Part shown: positions 1 through 6,661 of the stretch, piece after piece
Layout: each line of letters opens with the position of its first letter
Position numbering within the stretch: position 1 is the stretch's first letter
Source of the DNA: an uncultured Pirellulales bacterium
GTDB lineage: Bacteria; Planctomycetota; Planctomycetia; Pirellulales; Lacipirellulaceae
DNA: 7,508 nt
Direction: 5' to 3'
Assembly (NCBI GenBank): GCA_947258835.1
Contig: CAMYJY010000037.1
Location: 1-7,508 of the forward strand
Made by a program: the position numbers and the translations under genes
Notes under the pieces: generated by a model
The model's database searches: none
Seen by the model: the letters and a program-made list of their open reading frames with translations, nothing else
What the model was told of the DNA's origin: nothing

Positions 1-80
1 CATCCTTTCCGTCATTCCCGCATCCTTTCCGTCATTCCCGCATCCTTTCCGTCATTCCCGCATCCTTTCCGTCATTCCCG
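1..80. repeat. Four tandem copies of a 20-bp unit
   Basis: The unit catcctttccgtcattcccg is repeated four times without a mismatch (1-20, 21-40, 41-60, 61-80). The last ten bases of each unit, gtcattcccg, are the left arm of the palindromic repeat that follows, so the tract is a run of half-sites joined by a catcctttcc linker. The window starts inside the array, so more copies may lie upstream. A perfect short tandem array like this is prone to copy-number change by slippage or recombination. Confidence 0.97.
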
Positions 81-135
81 CGCAGGCGGGAATCCAGTAC
101 CAGTGGCCTAGATTCCCGCCTGCGCGGGAATGACG
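70..135. repeat. Inverted pair of dRS3-like palindromic repeats
   Basis: A full copy at 70-97 (core ATTCCCGCGCAGGCGGGAAT) is followed after a 10-base spacer by an inverted copy at 108-135. The two 28-base arms are reverse complements apart from one mismatch at position 110. Each copy is itself an imperfect palindrome, so the pair could form either two small hairpins or one long stem. The ATTCCC-N8-GGGAAT format matches the dRS3 repeat described in Neisseria; similar 'gtcattcccgcgcaggcgggaatccag'-type repeats are scattered in many unrelated genomes. Spurious frames across them read as 'SFPRRRES' or 'IPACAGMT' strings. Confidence 0.93.
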
Positions 136-378
136 CAGAAGAGCAGCATGTTTGCTAGCACGGCGGGGTAGGGCACGACCAAGCCCACACCGTGCGGCTC
201 CTACCAGAACACAACCAGCACCAACAAAACAAAGCCCGTCGTCGCGTCGTTTCGTCGTGGTTCCCATCCATACAAATCTCATCTTGACAAAAACTGAGCA
301 CCTACAGGCAGAGCCCAAGGGGGTATGCACCCGCTTATGCTAGCAGGTGTTTTCTGGTCTCCAGCGGGAGCGGGGAAT

Positions 379-406
379 TTGCTACCCTCGGCCGCCATTT
401 TATCAC
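379..406 (+). promoter_or_regulatory. Weak candidate promoter for smc
   Basis: TTGCTA (379-384) and TATCAC (401-406) match the sigma-70 -35 and -10 consensus at four of six positions each and are 16 bases apart. This would give a leader of about 60 bases before the smc ATG. The match is no better than moderate, and the -10 overlaps the direct repeat at 402-424. It is offered only as the best-placed candidate. Confidence 0.22.
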
Positions 407-424
407 GTCCCAGATCACGTCCCA
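402..424 (+). repeat. Short direct repeat in the smc leader
   Basis: The 11-mer atcacgtccca occurs at 402-412 and again at 414-424, separated by a single g, giving a 12-base period close to one helical turn. It overlaps the candidate -10 and the predicted transcription start of smc, a place where a regulator could bind. The repeat is seen directly; a regulatory role is inference. Confidence 0.6.
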
Positions 425-474
425 CTGGGGCCGGGACGCGTTCCGTTCTCTAGCCAGCGAACCTTACCTCGACC

Positions 475-3400
475 ATGCTCAAAGCACTGGAACTCAACGG
501 CTTCAAGAGCTTTGCCGAGCGCACTCGGTTTGAGTTTCCCGCTGGCATTACATCGGTGGTGGGCCCGAACGGCTCGGGAAAATCGAATGTCGTGGACGCC
601 ATCAAATGGGTCCTCGGCTCCCAAAGCCCCAAGGCTTTGCGAGGCCAGGAGATGACCGATGTCATCTTCAGCGGCACGACCCGTCGCAAACAAACCAACT
701 CGGCGGAAGTGACGCTCGTTTTTGATAATTCCACCGGCATTCTCGACCATGACTCCGACGAGGTCTTCATCACGCGGCGTGTCTATCGTAGCGGCGAAGG
801 CGAGTACCTGATCAACCAACAACCGGTTCGACTGCGCGATATTCGCGACGTATTTTCCGGCACGGGAGTCTCCACGGGTGCCTACAGCATCATCGAGCAA
901 GGCAAGGTTGACGCGCTGCTACAATCCTCACCCCGCGAGCGTCGTCTGATCTTTGAAGAGGCCGCTGGCGTCAGCCGGTTTAAGCTCAAACGGCAGGAAG
1001 CGGCCCGCCGCCTGGAGCGGGTCGAACAGAACCTGCTGCGGCTCTCGGATATTGTCGACGAATTGGATTCACGGCTGCGGAGCGTACGCTCGCAGGCAGG
1101 TCGCGCCCGCAAATACAAAGAGCAGGCCGATCGTTTGAAACAATTGCGTACCCAGGTGGCACTGGAAGATTGGCGCGCGCTGTCCTCACAGCTGGAGCGT
1201 CTGGAGCAACAAGCTGCCGAGAAACAACGCATCCGCAGCGCATGCCAACAGCAGACCTCCGCCGGGGAGACCGAACTGGCCGCGCTCGAATCCCAACTGG
1301 ATCAACTGCAAATTCAGCGTAATCAAGACAGCGATGACAGCGCCTCGATTCGGGAAAGGATCGCACAATGCGAATCAACCCGCCGTAGTCAGTCCGCGCG
1401 CTGCGACGAGCTGGAGCAGGAAAGCCAGCGCCTGCAACGGCAAGTGCTGGCGATGACCTCCAAGGCGGGTGATGCCGAGCAGTTGGTCGGGGAGACAACG
1501 GCGGAGCTCCAGGCAGCAGAGGCTCGTTATGATGCCTTTCACGCACAGACCCAATCCGAGCAAGCCCAGCTCCAGCTGACCCAGACAACGCTCTCCGAGT
1601 GCCGGCAAAAAATCGAGGCCTGGCGCGAGGACCACGGGGTCGTCTTCCGCAAATCAGCCCAGTTGGAACAGCAAATTCAAGCCCTGGAGTCCCAAAGCAA
1701 CACGGCACTGGCAGCCAGCCAGCGTTGCCGCCAAGAACTGGATGCGGCAGCAGCCGCCCGCGCGCACCAAGCGGCCGAACTTGCCGCGGTGGAAAGTCAA
1801 CTCCAGCGCGCGGAGCAGGAAACCGAACAAGCCCAGCAGCGGCTCTCCCAGCTCCAAAAAAGCCTCCGCGCGAATCGCCGTCAATTGACCCAATCCCACA
1901 CCGCACTGGCGGACCTGCGCGGCCGACTCACAGGAGCCCGCGAGCGGGCCACGGTGCTGGAGGAACTGGAACGCCGCTTGGACGGACTCAGTGCGGGCAC
2001 CAAGGAAGTCCTCCGACTTGCCCGCGAGGATCCCCACGGGCCTTTTGGCTGCGTGCGCGGGGTGGTGGCCGACTTGCTCCGTGTGGACGCGGACACGGCG
2101 GGCCTCGTCGAAACGGCTCTGGGCGAACAGGCCAATCATTTGCTCATCGACAAAGCGGACCCTTCGTTTTTTACCATGCAGGAAACCGACTGGGCCGGTC
2201 GCACCAGCTTCCTGCGTCTGGATGTCCCCCAACCGGCCAGCGCCGTCGACCGCATCGATTTGCGGGCGGAACCGGGTGTCATGGGACGGGCCGATCAATT
2301 TGTGGAAACCCCTGCCGATCTACCGCACCTGGCCAAACGTCTGCTGGGACGTTGGTGGTTTGTGGACTCCCTGTTGACTGCCATGCGCTTGGCCCATGGC
2401 GTGGGCCGCGGTCTCAACTATGTCACGGTCGTGGGCGAAGTCGTCACCGCCCAGGGTGGACTGATTGTCGGCCCGCGGCAATCCACGACGGGTCTCCTCT
2501 CCCGACGCAGCGAGTTGCGGGCCCTGCTGGAAGAAATCGACCAGCTGCAGGTTCAAGCAGATGAACAAGAGGCGCGTTGCGGCAAGTTGGCGACCACGAT
2601 TCACCAAGAGGAGGAGGAGCAACAGCAGCTCGCAGGGCAACAGCAACAGCTGGCCGAGAATTTAGGTCAAGTCCAGCTTCAATTCGCCACGATTCGCGAA
2701 CGGGCCGATCAAGCCCATCGTCTCCACGCGCAGGCCAACAGCGAATGGCTCAATATCGATCAGCAGGCCACCACGGCAGAGCAAGAACTCAAGCAATTAC
2801 GCACCGAACTCACGCAACAGCAAAATCAGCTTGGCGAGCTGGAAATATTGCTGGAAAACTGGTCAGAAAAAGGAAAGCACTGGGAAAAACAAGTCGGGCA
2901 GCTCCAAAAAGGTGTGACCGACGCGCGCGTCGCCTTGGCCCGCAGTGAACAGCGACGTGACGGTCTGCGGCTCCAAATGGAGCAATTGGAACGGGACCAC
3001 CAAGAGCATGATCGGGCGCTGGCCGAAACACGCACGCGCGACTCGCAGTGTCAGCTCCACCAACAGCAGCTCACCACGTCGGTACTGCAACTCAGCAGTG
3101 AATTGGCCGAACTCTACCACTCCAAAGAAATCTGTGCCGAAAAGTCCCGAGCGGCGGCCACACGCTATCGGGACCTGCGCGACCAGAGAGCCGCGCTGGT
3201 CCAGCAAGCCGAAACACTCCGTCAGCAATTGCTCACCAGTCAAGGCGAACTCCAACAAGCGGAACTCCGACTGGAACAGCTGAGCCAGCGACGAACGGAC
3301 CTGAGCACACGCCTCGCCGAAGACTACGATTTGAATATCGCGGCGCTGGCTGCGACGGAGCCCCCATCCTCCCTGGGGCCGCGCGAAACCATCGATCGAG

Positions 3401-4086
3401 AAATCGCCTCGCTGAGGCAAGCCCTACAAAACATTGGTCCCGTCAATATCGAAGCACTCTCCGAGCTGGAGACCGTGGAAGATCGCCATGCTTCCCTTTC
3501 TGAGCAGTATGCCGATCTCCGCCAAGCAAAACAGCGACTGGAACAATTGGTCGCACAAATCAATGCCGAAAGCCGCGATTTGTTTGTCACCGCCCTGGAT
3601 GTCATCCGCGGACATTTTCGCGAGCTCTACAGCAACCTCTTCGGCGGGGGAGAGGCCGACATTGTGATTGACAATCAAGAAATCACGGATGTGCTCGAAT
3701 GCGGCATCGAGATCGTCGCGCGGCCCCCGGGCAAACAGCCTCGCAATATCTCTCTCCTGTCGGGCGGCGAGCGGACGCTCACCTGCGTGGCCCTGCTCTT
3801 GGCCATCTTCCGTAGCCGGCCCAGTCCTTTCTGCGTGCTGGATGAGGTCGATGCGGCACTGGACGAGGCCAATATTGTGCGCTTCGTGGAAGTCCTGAAG
3901 GAATTCATGGCCTCGACACAATTCATCGTCGTCACCCACTCCAAACGCACCATGTCCTGCGCGGACACCCTGTATGGGATCACCATGCAAGAATCGGGCA
4001 TCTCCAAGCGTGTTTCAGTACGGTTTGAGGATGTCTCGGCAGATGGCCATATTCGTCCTGCCAGCGGTCGGGCCCAGGCGGCTTAA
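475..4086 (+). CDS. smc: Chromosome segregation protein SMC
   Basis: This 1203-residue protein is a full-length bacterial SMC ATPase, the core of the SMC-ScpAB condensin-like complex that loads on DNA, extrudes loops and helps sister origins separate. The N-terminal head carries the family start (MLKALELNGFKSF), Walker A GPNGSGKS at residues 30-37 and the Q-loop region WVLGSQSPKALRG (45-57). A Gln/Glu/Arg-rich coiled coil runs from about 170 to 505. The hinge is at about 510-670 and ends in GEVVTAQGGLIVGP (654-667), a variant of the conserved hinge glycine motif. A second coil follows to about 965. The C-terminal head has signature LLSGGE (1094-1099), Walker B VLDE (1121-1124), D-loop DAALDEAN and H-loop His1155. 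All ATPase motifs are intact. The ATG at 475 fits the family N-terminus; no Shine-Dalgarno sequence precedes it. scpA and scpB are not in the window, and no terminator is obvious after the stop. Confidence 0.98.
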   Translation: MLKALELNGFKSFAERTRFEFPAGITSVVGPNGSGKSNVVDAIKWVLGSQSPKALRGQEMTDVIFSGTTRRKQTNSAEVTLVFDNSTGILDHDSDEVFITRRVYRSGEGEYLINQQPVRLRDIRDVFSGTGVSTGAYSIIEQGKVDALLQSSPRERRLIFEEAAGVSRFKLKRQEAARRLERVEQNLLRLSDIVDELDSRLRSVRSQAGRARKYKEQADRLKQLRTQVALEDWRALSSQLERLEQQAAEKQRIRSACQQQTSAGETELAALESQLDQLQIQRNQDSDDSASIRERIAQCESTRRSQSARCDELEQESQRLQRQVLAMTSKAGDAEQLVGETTAELQAAEARYDAFHAQTQSEQAQLQLTQTTLSECRQKIEAWREDHGVVFRKSAQLEQQIQALESQSNTALAASQRCRQELDAAAAARAHQAAELAAVESQLQRAEQETEQAQQRLSQLQKSLRANRRQLTQSHTALADLRGRLTGARERATVLEELERRLDGLSAGTKEVLRLAREDPHGPFGCVRGVVADLLRVDADTAGLVETALGEQANHLLIDKADPSFFTMQETDWAGRTSFLRLDVPQPASAVDRIDLRAEPGVMGRADQFVETPADLPHLAKRLLGRWWFVDSLLTAMRLAHGVGRGLNYVTVVGEVVTAQGGLIVGPRQSTTGLLSRRSELRALLEEIDQLQVQADEQEARCGKLATTIHQEEEEQQQLAGQQQQLAENLGQVQLQFATIRERADQAHRLHAQANSEWLNIDQQATTAEQELKQLRTELTQQQNQLGELEILLENWSEKGKHWEKQVGQLQKGVTDARVALARSEQRRDGLRLQMEQLERDHQEHDRALAETRTRDSQCQLHQQQLTTSVLQLSSELAELYHSKEICAEKSRAAATRYRDLRDQRAALVQQAETLRQQLLTSQGELQQAELRLEQLSQRRTDLSTRLAEDYDLNIAALAATEPPSSLGPRETIDREIASLRQALQNIGPVNIEALSELETVEDRHASLSEQYADLRQAKQRLEQLVAQINAESRDLFVTALDVIRGHFRELYSNLFGGGEADIVIDNQEITDVLECGIEIVARPPGKQPRNISLLSGGERTLTCVALLLAIFRSRPSPFCVLDEVDAALDEANIVRFVEVLKEFMASTQFIVVTHSKRTMSCADTLYGITMQESGISKRVSVRFEDVSADGHIRPASGRAQAA

Positions 4087-4611
4087 CAATCCGCATAATC
4101 TGTCTTCTCGCCGCAACGCGCGAAAGTTTCTAAAGTCGGACCCCCGGTTGAAACGAAACTATCTATCGGAAAGGTTGTTCTCTCCAGCACGGTCAAGCAT
4201 GGCCGGCCCACCTGGAGTGGTCATCCGATCCAAGGGGGGAGCCTGCCTGACACTAGGGAAAATTCGTGATTTATGGGCTTTTTCGTCCATGCAGTCTACG
4301 AGGGACCCTGTTCACATGCTCTCGCTGGCAACCGCGTTGGTTGCAGCATTTGTGGCGCAATACAGACTGACAAGATGGGAAAATAACGATCCGGACGGCT
4401 TATACCTAAAGTCTCCAATCTAACGAATTTTGCCAATCTTCCAGTGCATGCATTGCCGATATGTTGAACATGACGGAGCGGATCAGAAGGACCTGAGCCA
4501 AACCAGCATGCGATTACGGAACGCCCCGACCCAGGTGTGTTCTTAGGTGCGAAACTAGGAATTCCTGCTTGACCGTGACTTGGCACACCCAGAAGCCAGG
4601 TCTGAGGTTCG

Positions 4612-4705
4612 CAGGAGAGTCCTCGTGGAGCCTCCTGGTAGGAGGGATTCAGCCGCCAGGCTAAGAGCAACCCCCAGGGCGTGCAGGCTGCAAGCCAACA
4701 GCTTG
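4612..4705 (+). other. Cluster of short stem-loops before the HTH gene
   Basis: Within 94 bases there are several small inverted repeats: AGGA-gag-TCCT (4613-4623), CCTCC-tggta-GGAGG (4631-4645), AGCC-gcca-GGCT (4651-4662) and CAAGC-caaca-GCTTG (4691-4705). CAGGAG (4612-4617) can also pair with CTCCTG (4632-4637), which would exclude the first two. This could be a structured 5' leader ending about 45 bases before the start codon. No known riboswitch class is recognised. Short stems such as these can arise by chance. Confidence 0.35.
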
Positions 4706-4737
4706 TGACTTGACTAGCATAAACGCAAGACATTATT

Positions 4738-4741
4738 GGAG
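4738..4741 (+). promoter_or_regulatory. Shine-Dalgarno GGAG deciding the HTH gene start
   Basis: GGAG lies 8 bases before the ATG at 4750 and only 5 before the in-frame GTG at 4747. The spacing favours ATG, so the protein probably starts MKVFTTGQ rather than MMKVF. Confidence 0.6.
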
Positions 4742-4749
4742 TACCCGTG

Positions 4750-5322
4750 ATGAAGGTCTTTACTACTGGCCAGGTCGCCAAGATTTGCAAAGTGGCCCCC
4801 CGCACAGTCAGCAAATGGTTTGACTCTGGACGCTTGAAGGGTTATCGCATACCCGGCTCGCAGGATCGTCGTATCCCTCGCGAATATTTGATTAAGTTCT
4901 TGAAAGAGCACGGCATGCCGTTGGGCGATTTGGAAGACGAGGCCATGGCCAAAGTCTTGATTGTCGCTCAGGATCAGGTCTTGATCGAAAACCTAAAACG
5001 TGAATTGCCCGCGGAAAGGTCATTCCGCACCTCGACGGCTGCCAGCGGATTTGAAGCTGGCATCCAAGCCGAAAGTTTCCACCCGGACTGCATTATCGTC
5101 GATTTTTCAATCGGTCAGGTCGAAGCCCTGCAGATTTGTCAAAATCTACGTCGCAGTTCCGACTTTGCTGAAACGACGTTGATTGCCCTGCTGCCGGACG
5201 ATGGCACCACGGCCAGCTTTGATCGCTCCAGCATCAACGAAACGTTCAAAAAGCCCTTTGATGCGGCCCTGCTGGCGGAACGACTCCGCACGCTGATTGG
5301 TGCACGCAAAGAGCTCGTGTAA
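4750..5322 (+). CDS. Excisionase-type HTH protein with degenerate receiver-like domain
   Basis: The 190-residue protein has two parts (numbering from ATG 4750). Residues 3-55 form a MerR/excisionase-type helix-turn-helix (FTTGQVAKICKVAPRTVSKW, then GRLKGYRIPGSQDRRIP and EYLIKFLKEHG), which predicts DNA binding. Residues 67-185 resemble a response-regulator receiver: beta-1 is AKVLIVAQDQ, where the usual acidic pair is reduced to one Asp; a possible phospho-acceptor Asp118 sits in CIIVDFSIG; and Lys167/Lys168 in FKKPFD match the conserved lysine before the last helix. The HTH precedes the receiver, the reverse of most two-component regulators. No sensor kinase is nearby, so it may be an orphan regulator or act without phosphorylation. 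I recall close relatives as widespread in planctomycetes; their role is not known to me. A strong terminator follows 145 bases after the stop. Confidence 0.88.
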   Translation: MKVFTTGQVAKICKVAPRTVSKWFDSGRLKGYRIPGSQDRRIPREYLIKFLKEHGMPLGDLEDEAMAKVLIVAQDQVLIENLKRELPAERSFRTSTAASGFEAGIQAESFHPDCIIVDFSIGQVEALQICQNLRRSSDFAETTLIALLPDDGTTASFDRSSINETFKKPFDAALLAERLRTLIGARKELV

Positions 5323-5459
5323 GCTGACGGAGATTTCCCGTCACCCAGCAACCAACCCGTGGGAGATTCTCCGGCGGATCATCATATCAAGGATAGGGGC
5401 TGTTGAATGAGTCAACTGCGCGACGGCTGATCTCTCCCGGTCAGCTGTCACTTCCCCGC

Positions 5460-6476
5460 TCAAAGAGCCCCGCTACCCGCACAGGGTAGCGGGGTTTTTT
5501 TACTTGCTTCTTTAAGGCGAGCGGCAGGTAAGTTTTTACCTGCCGCGTGATCGAAAATCCCAGCGAAGCCAATCCATTGGGCTGTCGATGGGTAAGTTCT
5601 CATCTGCCCACGGCATTCGGCAAGGCTGCGAAACCAGGTGCCTTGGCGTTTGGCGAAGCGGCGGGTCCGCGTTTTGATTTTGTCAACCATGCTCTCTCGA
5701 TCGCCGTGCTCAAAATACTCGAGCATTTCCCGGTAACCCACAGCTTGGCTGGCCGTCCGGCCCAAAACCTTTCCGTTGGCCGTCAGGTCCCGTACTTCCG
5801 CTTCCAAACCGCGCTCCAGCATGTGATCCACGCGGAGATTGATGCGTTCCACTTGCTCTTGCCGGGCACGACGCAACACGAAAACGCGACAATCTTCAGC
5901 TTGGTTTTCCTCTTCAAATTCCAGCTGATGGTGACTGATGGGCTCGCCGGTGGTGCGGAGGACTTCCAGGGCACGAATCAACCGACGGGTGTCATGCGGG
6001 TGAATCTGTGCAGCCGCCATGGGGTCGAGTTGTTCTAGTCGTTGGTGGAGCATACCACTGTCCAGTGTGGCGACCTCGGCCTCAATTTCCTCCCGCATCT
6101 GCCAATTGGCCGGTGGCCCCGCACTGAGCCCCCGCAACAACCCTTTGAGATAGAGGGGCGTGCCCCCCACAAACAAGACCTGGTTCCCTCGGGATTTGAT
6201 TTCCGCCATCGCTGCGTGGGCCGCCTCGAGGTAGCAGGCAATGCTAAACTCCTCGCTGGGATCCACCACATCAATCCCATGATGGGCCACGCGCGCCTGC
6301 TGCTCCGGCGTGGGCTTGGCCGTGCCGATATCCATCCCGCGGTAGACGGCCATCGAATCCAGCGAGATAATCTCGGCCTGCAGCTGCTCCGCCAAGGCCA
6401 AACCGATTTGGGTTTTGCCCACCGCGGTGGCACCCGTTAAATACCAACAATCTAGGGCCGGTGGCAACTTTGTCAC
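5460..6476 (-). CDS. miaA: tRNA dimethylallyltransferase MiaA
   Basis: MiaA transfers the dimethylallyl group of DMAPP to N6 of adenosine 37 in tRNAs that read codons starting with U, the first step toward ms2i6A. The 338-residue protein shows the P-loop GATAVGKT (15-22), DSMAVYRGMDIGTAKP (40-55) with the expected catalytic Asp40, GGTPLYLKGLLRGL (104-117), DTRRLIRALEV (162-172), QAVGYRE (244-250) and the C-terminal TRRFAKRQGTWFR (271-283). All core motifs are present. The start is GTG at 6476: an in-frame TAG lies 24 bases upstream and the P-loop follows at the usual distance. No good Shine-Dalgarno is seen. The protein is somewhat longer than typical MiaA (roughly 300-320). The last 28 residues or so show no family motif and are encoded across two perfect hairpins, one being the terminator of the convergent gene. 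Confidence 0.97.
   Translation of the reverse strand: MTKLPPALDCWYLTGATAVGKTQIGLALAEQLQAEIISLDSMAVYRGMDIGTAKPTPEQQARVAHHGIDVVDPSEEFSIACYLEAAHAAMAEIKSRGNQVLFVGGTPLYLKGLLRGLSAGPPANWQMREEIEAEVATLDSGMLHQRLEQLDPMAAAQIHPHDTRRLIRALEVLRTTGEPISHHQLEFEEENQAEDCRVFVLRRARQEQVERINLRVDHMLERGLEAEVRDLTANGKVLGRTASQAVGYREMLEYFEHGDRESMVDKIKTRTRRFAKRQGTWFRSLAECRGQMRTYPSTAQWIGFAGIFDHAAGKNLPAARLKEASKKTPLPCAGSGAL
5468..5501 (+). terminator. Strong rho-independent terminator for the HTH gene
   Basis: A perfect 11-bp GC-rich stem, CCCCGCTACCC (5468-5478) and GGGTAGCGGGG (5484-5494), with loop gcaca, is followed directly by seven T residues (5495-5501). This is a textbook intrinsic terminator for plus-strand transcripts, 145 bases after the HTH gene. 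It lies wholly inside the 3' end of the convergent miaA reading frame. On the minus strand the stem is followed only by CTCTTTG, so it would act weakly at best for miaA. Confidence 0.92.
5521..5546. repeat. Perfect 11-bp inverted repeat inside miaA 3' end
   Basis: GCGGCAGGTAA (5521-5531) and TTACCTGCCGC (5536-5546) are exact reverse complements with a four-base loop. The hairpin lies within the miaA frame and encodes residues AAGKNLPAA (311-319). No T-tract follows on either strand, so it is not a standard intrinsic terminator. It may stabilise or pause the miaA transcript, or be a remnant of an inserted palindrome. Confidence 0.85.
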
Positions 6477-6496
6477 GATCTTGTCCGAGCAGTCCT

Positions 6497-6502
6497 ATTT
6501 TA
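6497..6502 (-). promoter_or_regulatory. Possible -10 element for miaA
   Basis: On the minus strand TAAAAT (6502 down to 6497) matches TATAAT at five of six positions and lies about 20 bases before the GTG start. The matching -35 position falls inside the first half-site of the repeat cluster and is poor (around TGAGCG). If real, miaA would have a very short leader and its promoter would border the repeat cluster. Confidence 0.25.
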
Positions 6503-6508
6503 CTCTTA

Positions 6509-6661
6509 CGTCATTCCCGCGCTCACGCTCACGTCATTCCCGCGCTCACGTCATTCCCGCGCAGGCGGGAATCCAGGTTGTCCAAGTCCATACCGTCATT
6601 CCCGCGCTCACGCTCACGTCATTCCCGCGCAGGCGGGAATCCAGGTTGTCCAAGTCCATAC
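6509..6661. repeat. Tandem dRS3-like repeat units with half-sites and shared spacer
   Basis: Two related composite units lie head to tail. The first has a 23-base half-site unit (6509-6531), a 17-base half-site unit (6532-6548), a full 28-base palindromic repeat (6549-6576) and spacer gttgtccaagtccatac (6577-6593). The second has the same 23-base half-site unit (6594-6616), a full repeat (6617-6644) and the identical 17-base spacer (6645-6661). Half-sites carry cgtcattcccgcgc followed by one or two copies of a gctcac-type hexamer. The identity of spacer and half-sites shows a recent segmental duplication with gain or loss of one half-site. Confidence 0.95.

Larger units (their letters stand above)
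136..474. other. Noncoding region upstream of smc
   Basis: No convincing gene, tRNA or known RNA is visible in these 339 bases. There is an imperfect stem-loop at 167-205: GGTAGG (167-172) pairs with CCTACC (200-205), and inside it GCACG (173-177) pairs with CGTGC (191-195), with a four-base bulge. A GTCGT-rich stretch lies near 237-260. A perfect TTGACA at 284-289 has no acceptable -10 partner. The heptamer gctagca occurs at 154-160 and 339-345. The 3' end holds a weak promoter candidate and a short direct repeat, listed separately. Confidence 0.6.
4087..4746. other. Long noncoding gap between smc and the HTH gene
   Basis: About 660 bases have no convincing gene on either strand. The frames that cross the gap are extensions from inside smc or antisense to the HTH gene, and none resembles a known family. 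I see no tRNA, RNase P, SRP or tmRNA signature. A 9-bp stem with one bulged base, GCT-GCAACC with GGTTGC-AGC (4324-4347), lies in the middle, followed only by 'attt', so it is a poor terminator. The last 100 bases are dense in short inverted repeats, listed separately. The gap is long enough to hold a small RNA, a long leader or a decayed gene; the sequence alone does not decide. Confidence 0.5.

Noticed and set aside
284..289. Perfect TTGACA as -35 of an smc promoter
   Set aside because: No acceptable -10 lies 15-19 bases downstream; the sequence there is ggcaga-like.
52..330. Minus-strand open frame of 92 codons
   Set aside because: Part of its translation is the repeat itself (IPACAGMT, SRAGGN type strings) and the rest matches nothing known. 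It is a spurious frame across repeats.
986..1906. 306-codon minus-strand frame inside smc
   Set aside because: It is antisense to intact smc, is Arg/Pro/Gly-rich and shows no domain. The same holds for the plus-strand frame at 1599-2564 and other frames within smc.
3974..4423. Plus-strand frame running from smc into the gap
   Set aside because: It begins inside smc in another frame, has no ribosome-binding site at internal ATGs such as 4200, and resembles no family.
4581..4596. Sigma-54-like promoter (TGGCAC ... GC)
   Set aside because: The GG and GC elements are 11 bases apart rather than the strict 10, and the -12 part lacks the TTGC context.
4087..4746. tRNA, RNase P, SRP or tmRNA gene
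   Set aside because: No tRNA T-loop/CCA layout and none of the conserved core strings of RNase P, SRP or tmRNA RNA could be found on either strand. The hisE leader at 6735-7053 was examined for the same signatures with the same result.
4296..4814. 172-codon minus-strand frame across the gap
   Set aside because: Its start is antisense to the conserved HTH coding sequence, and its composition shows no recognisable domain.
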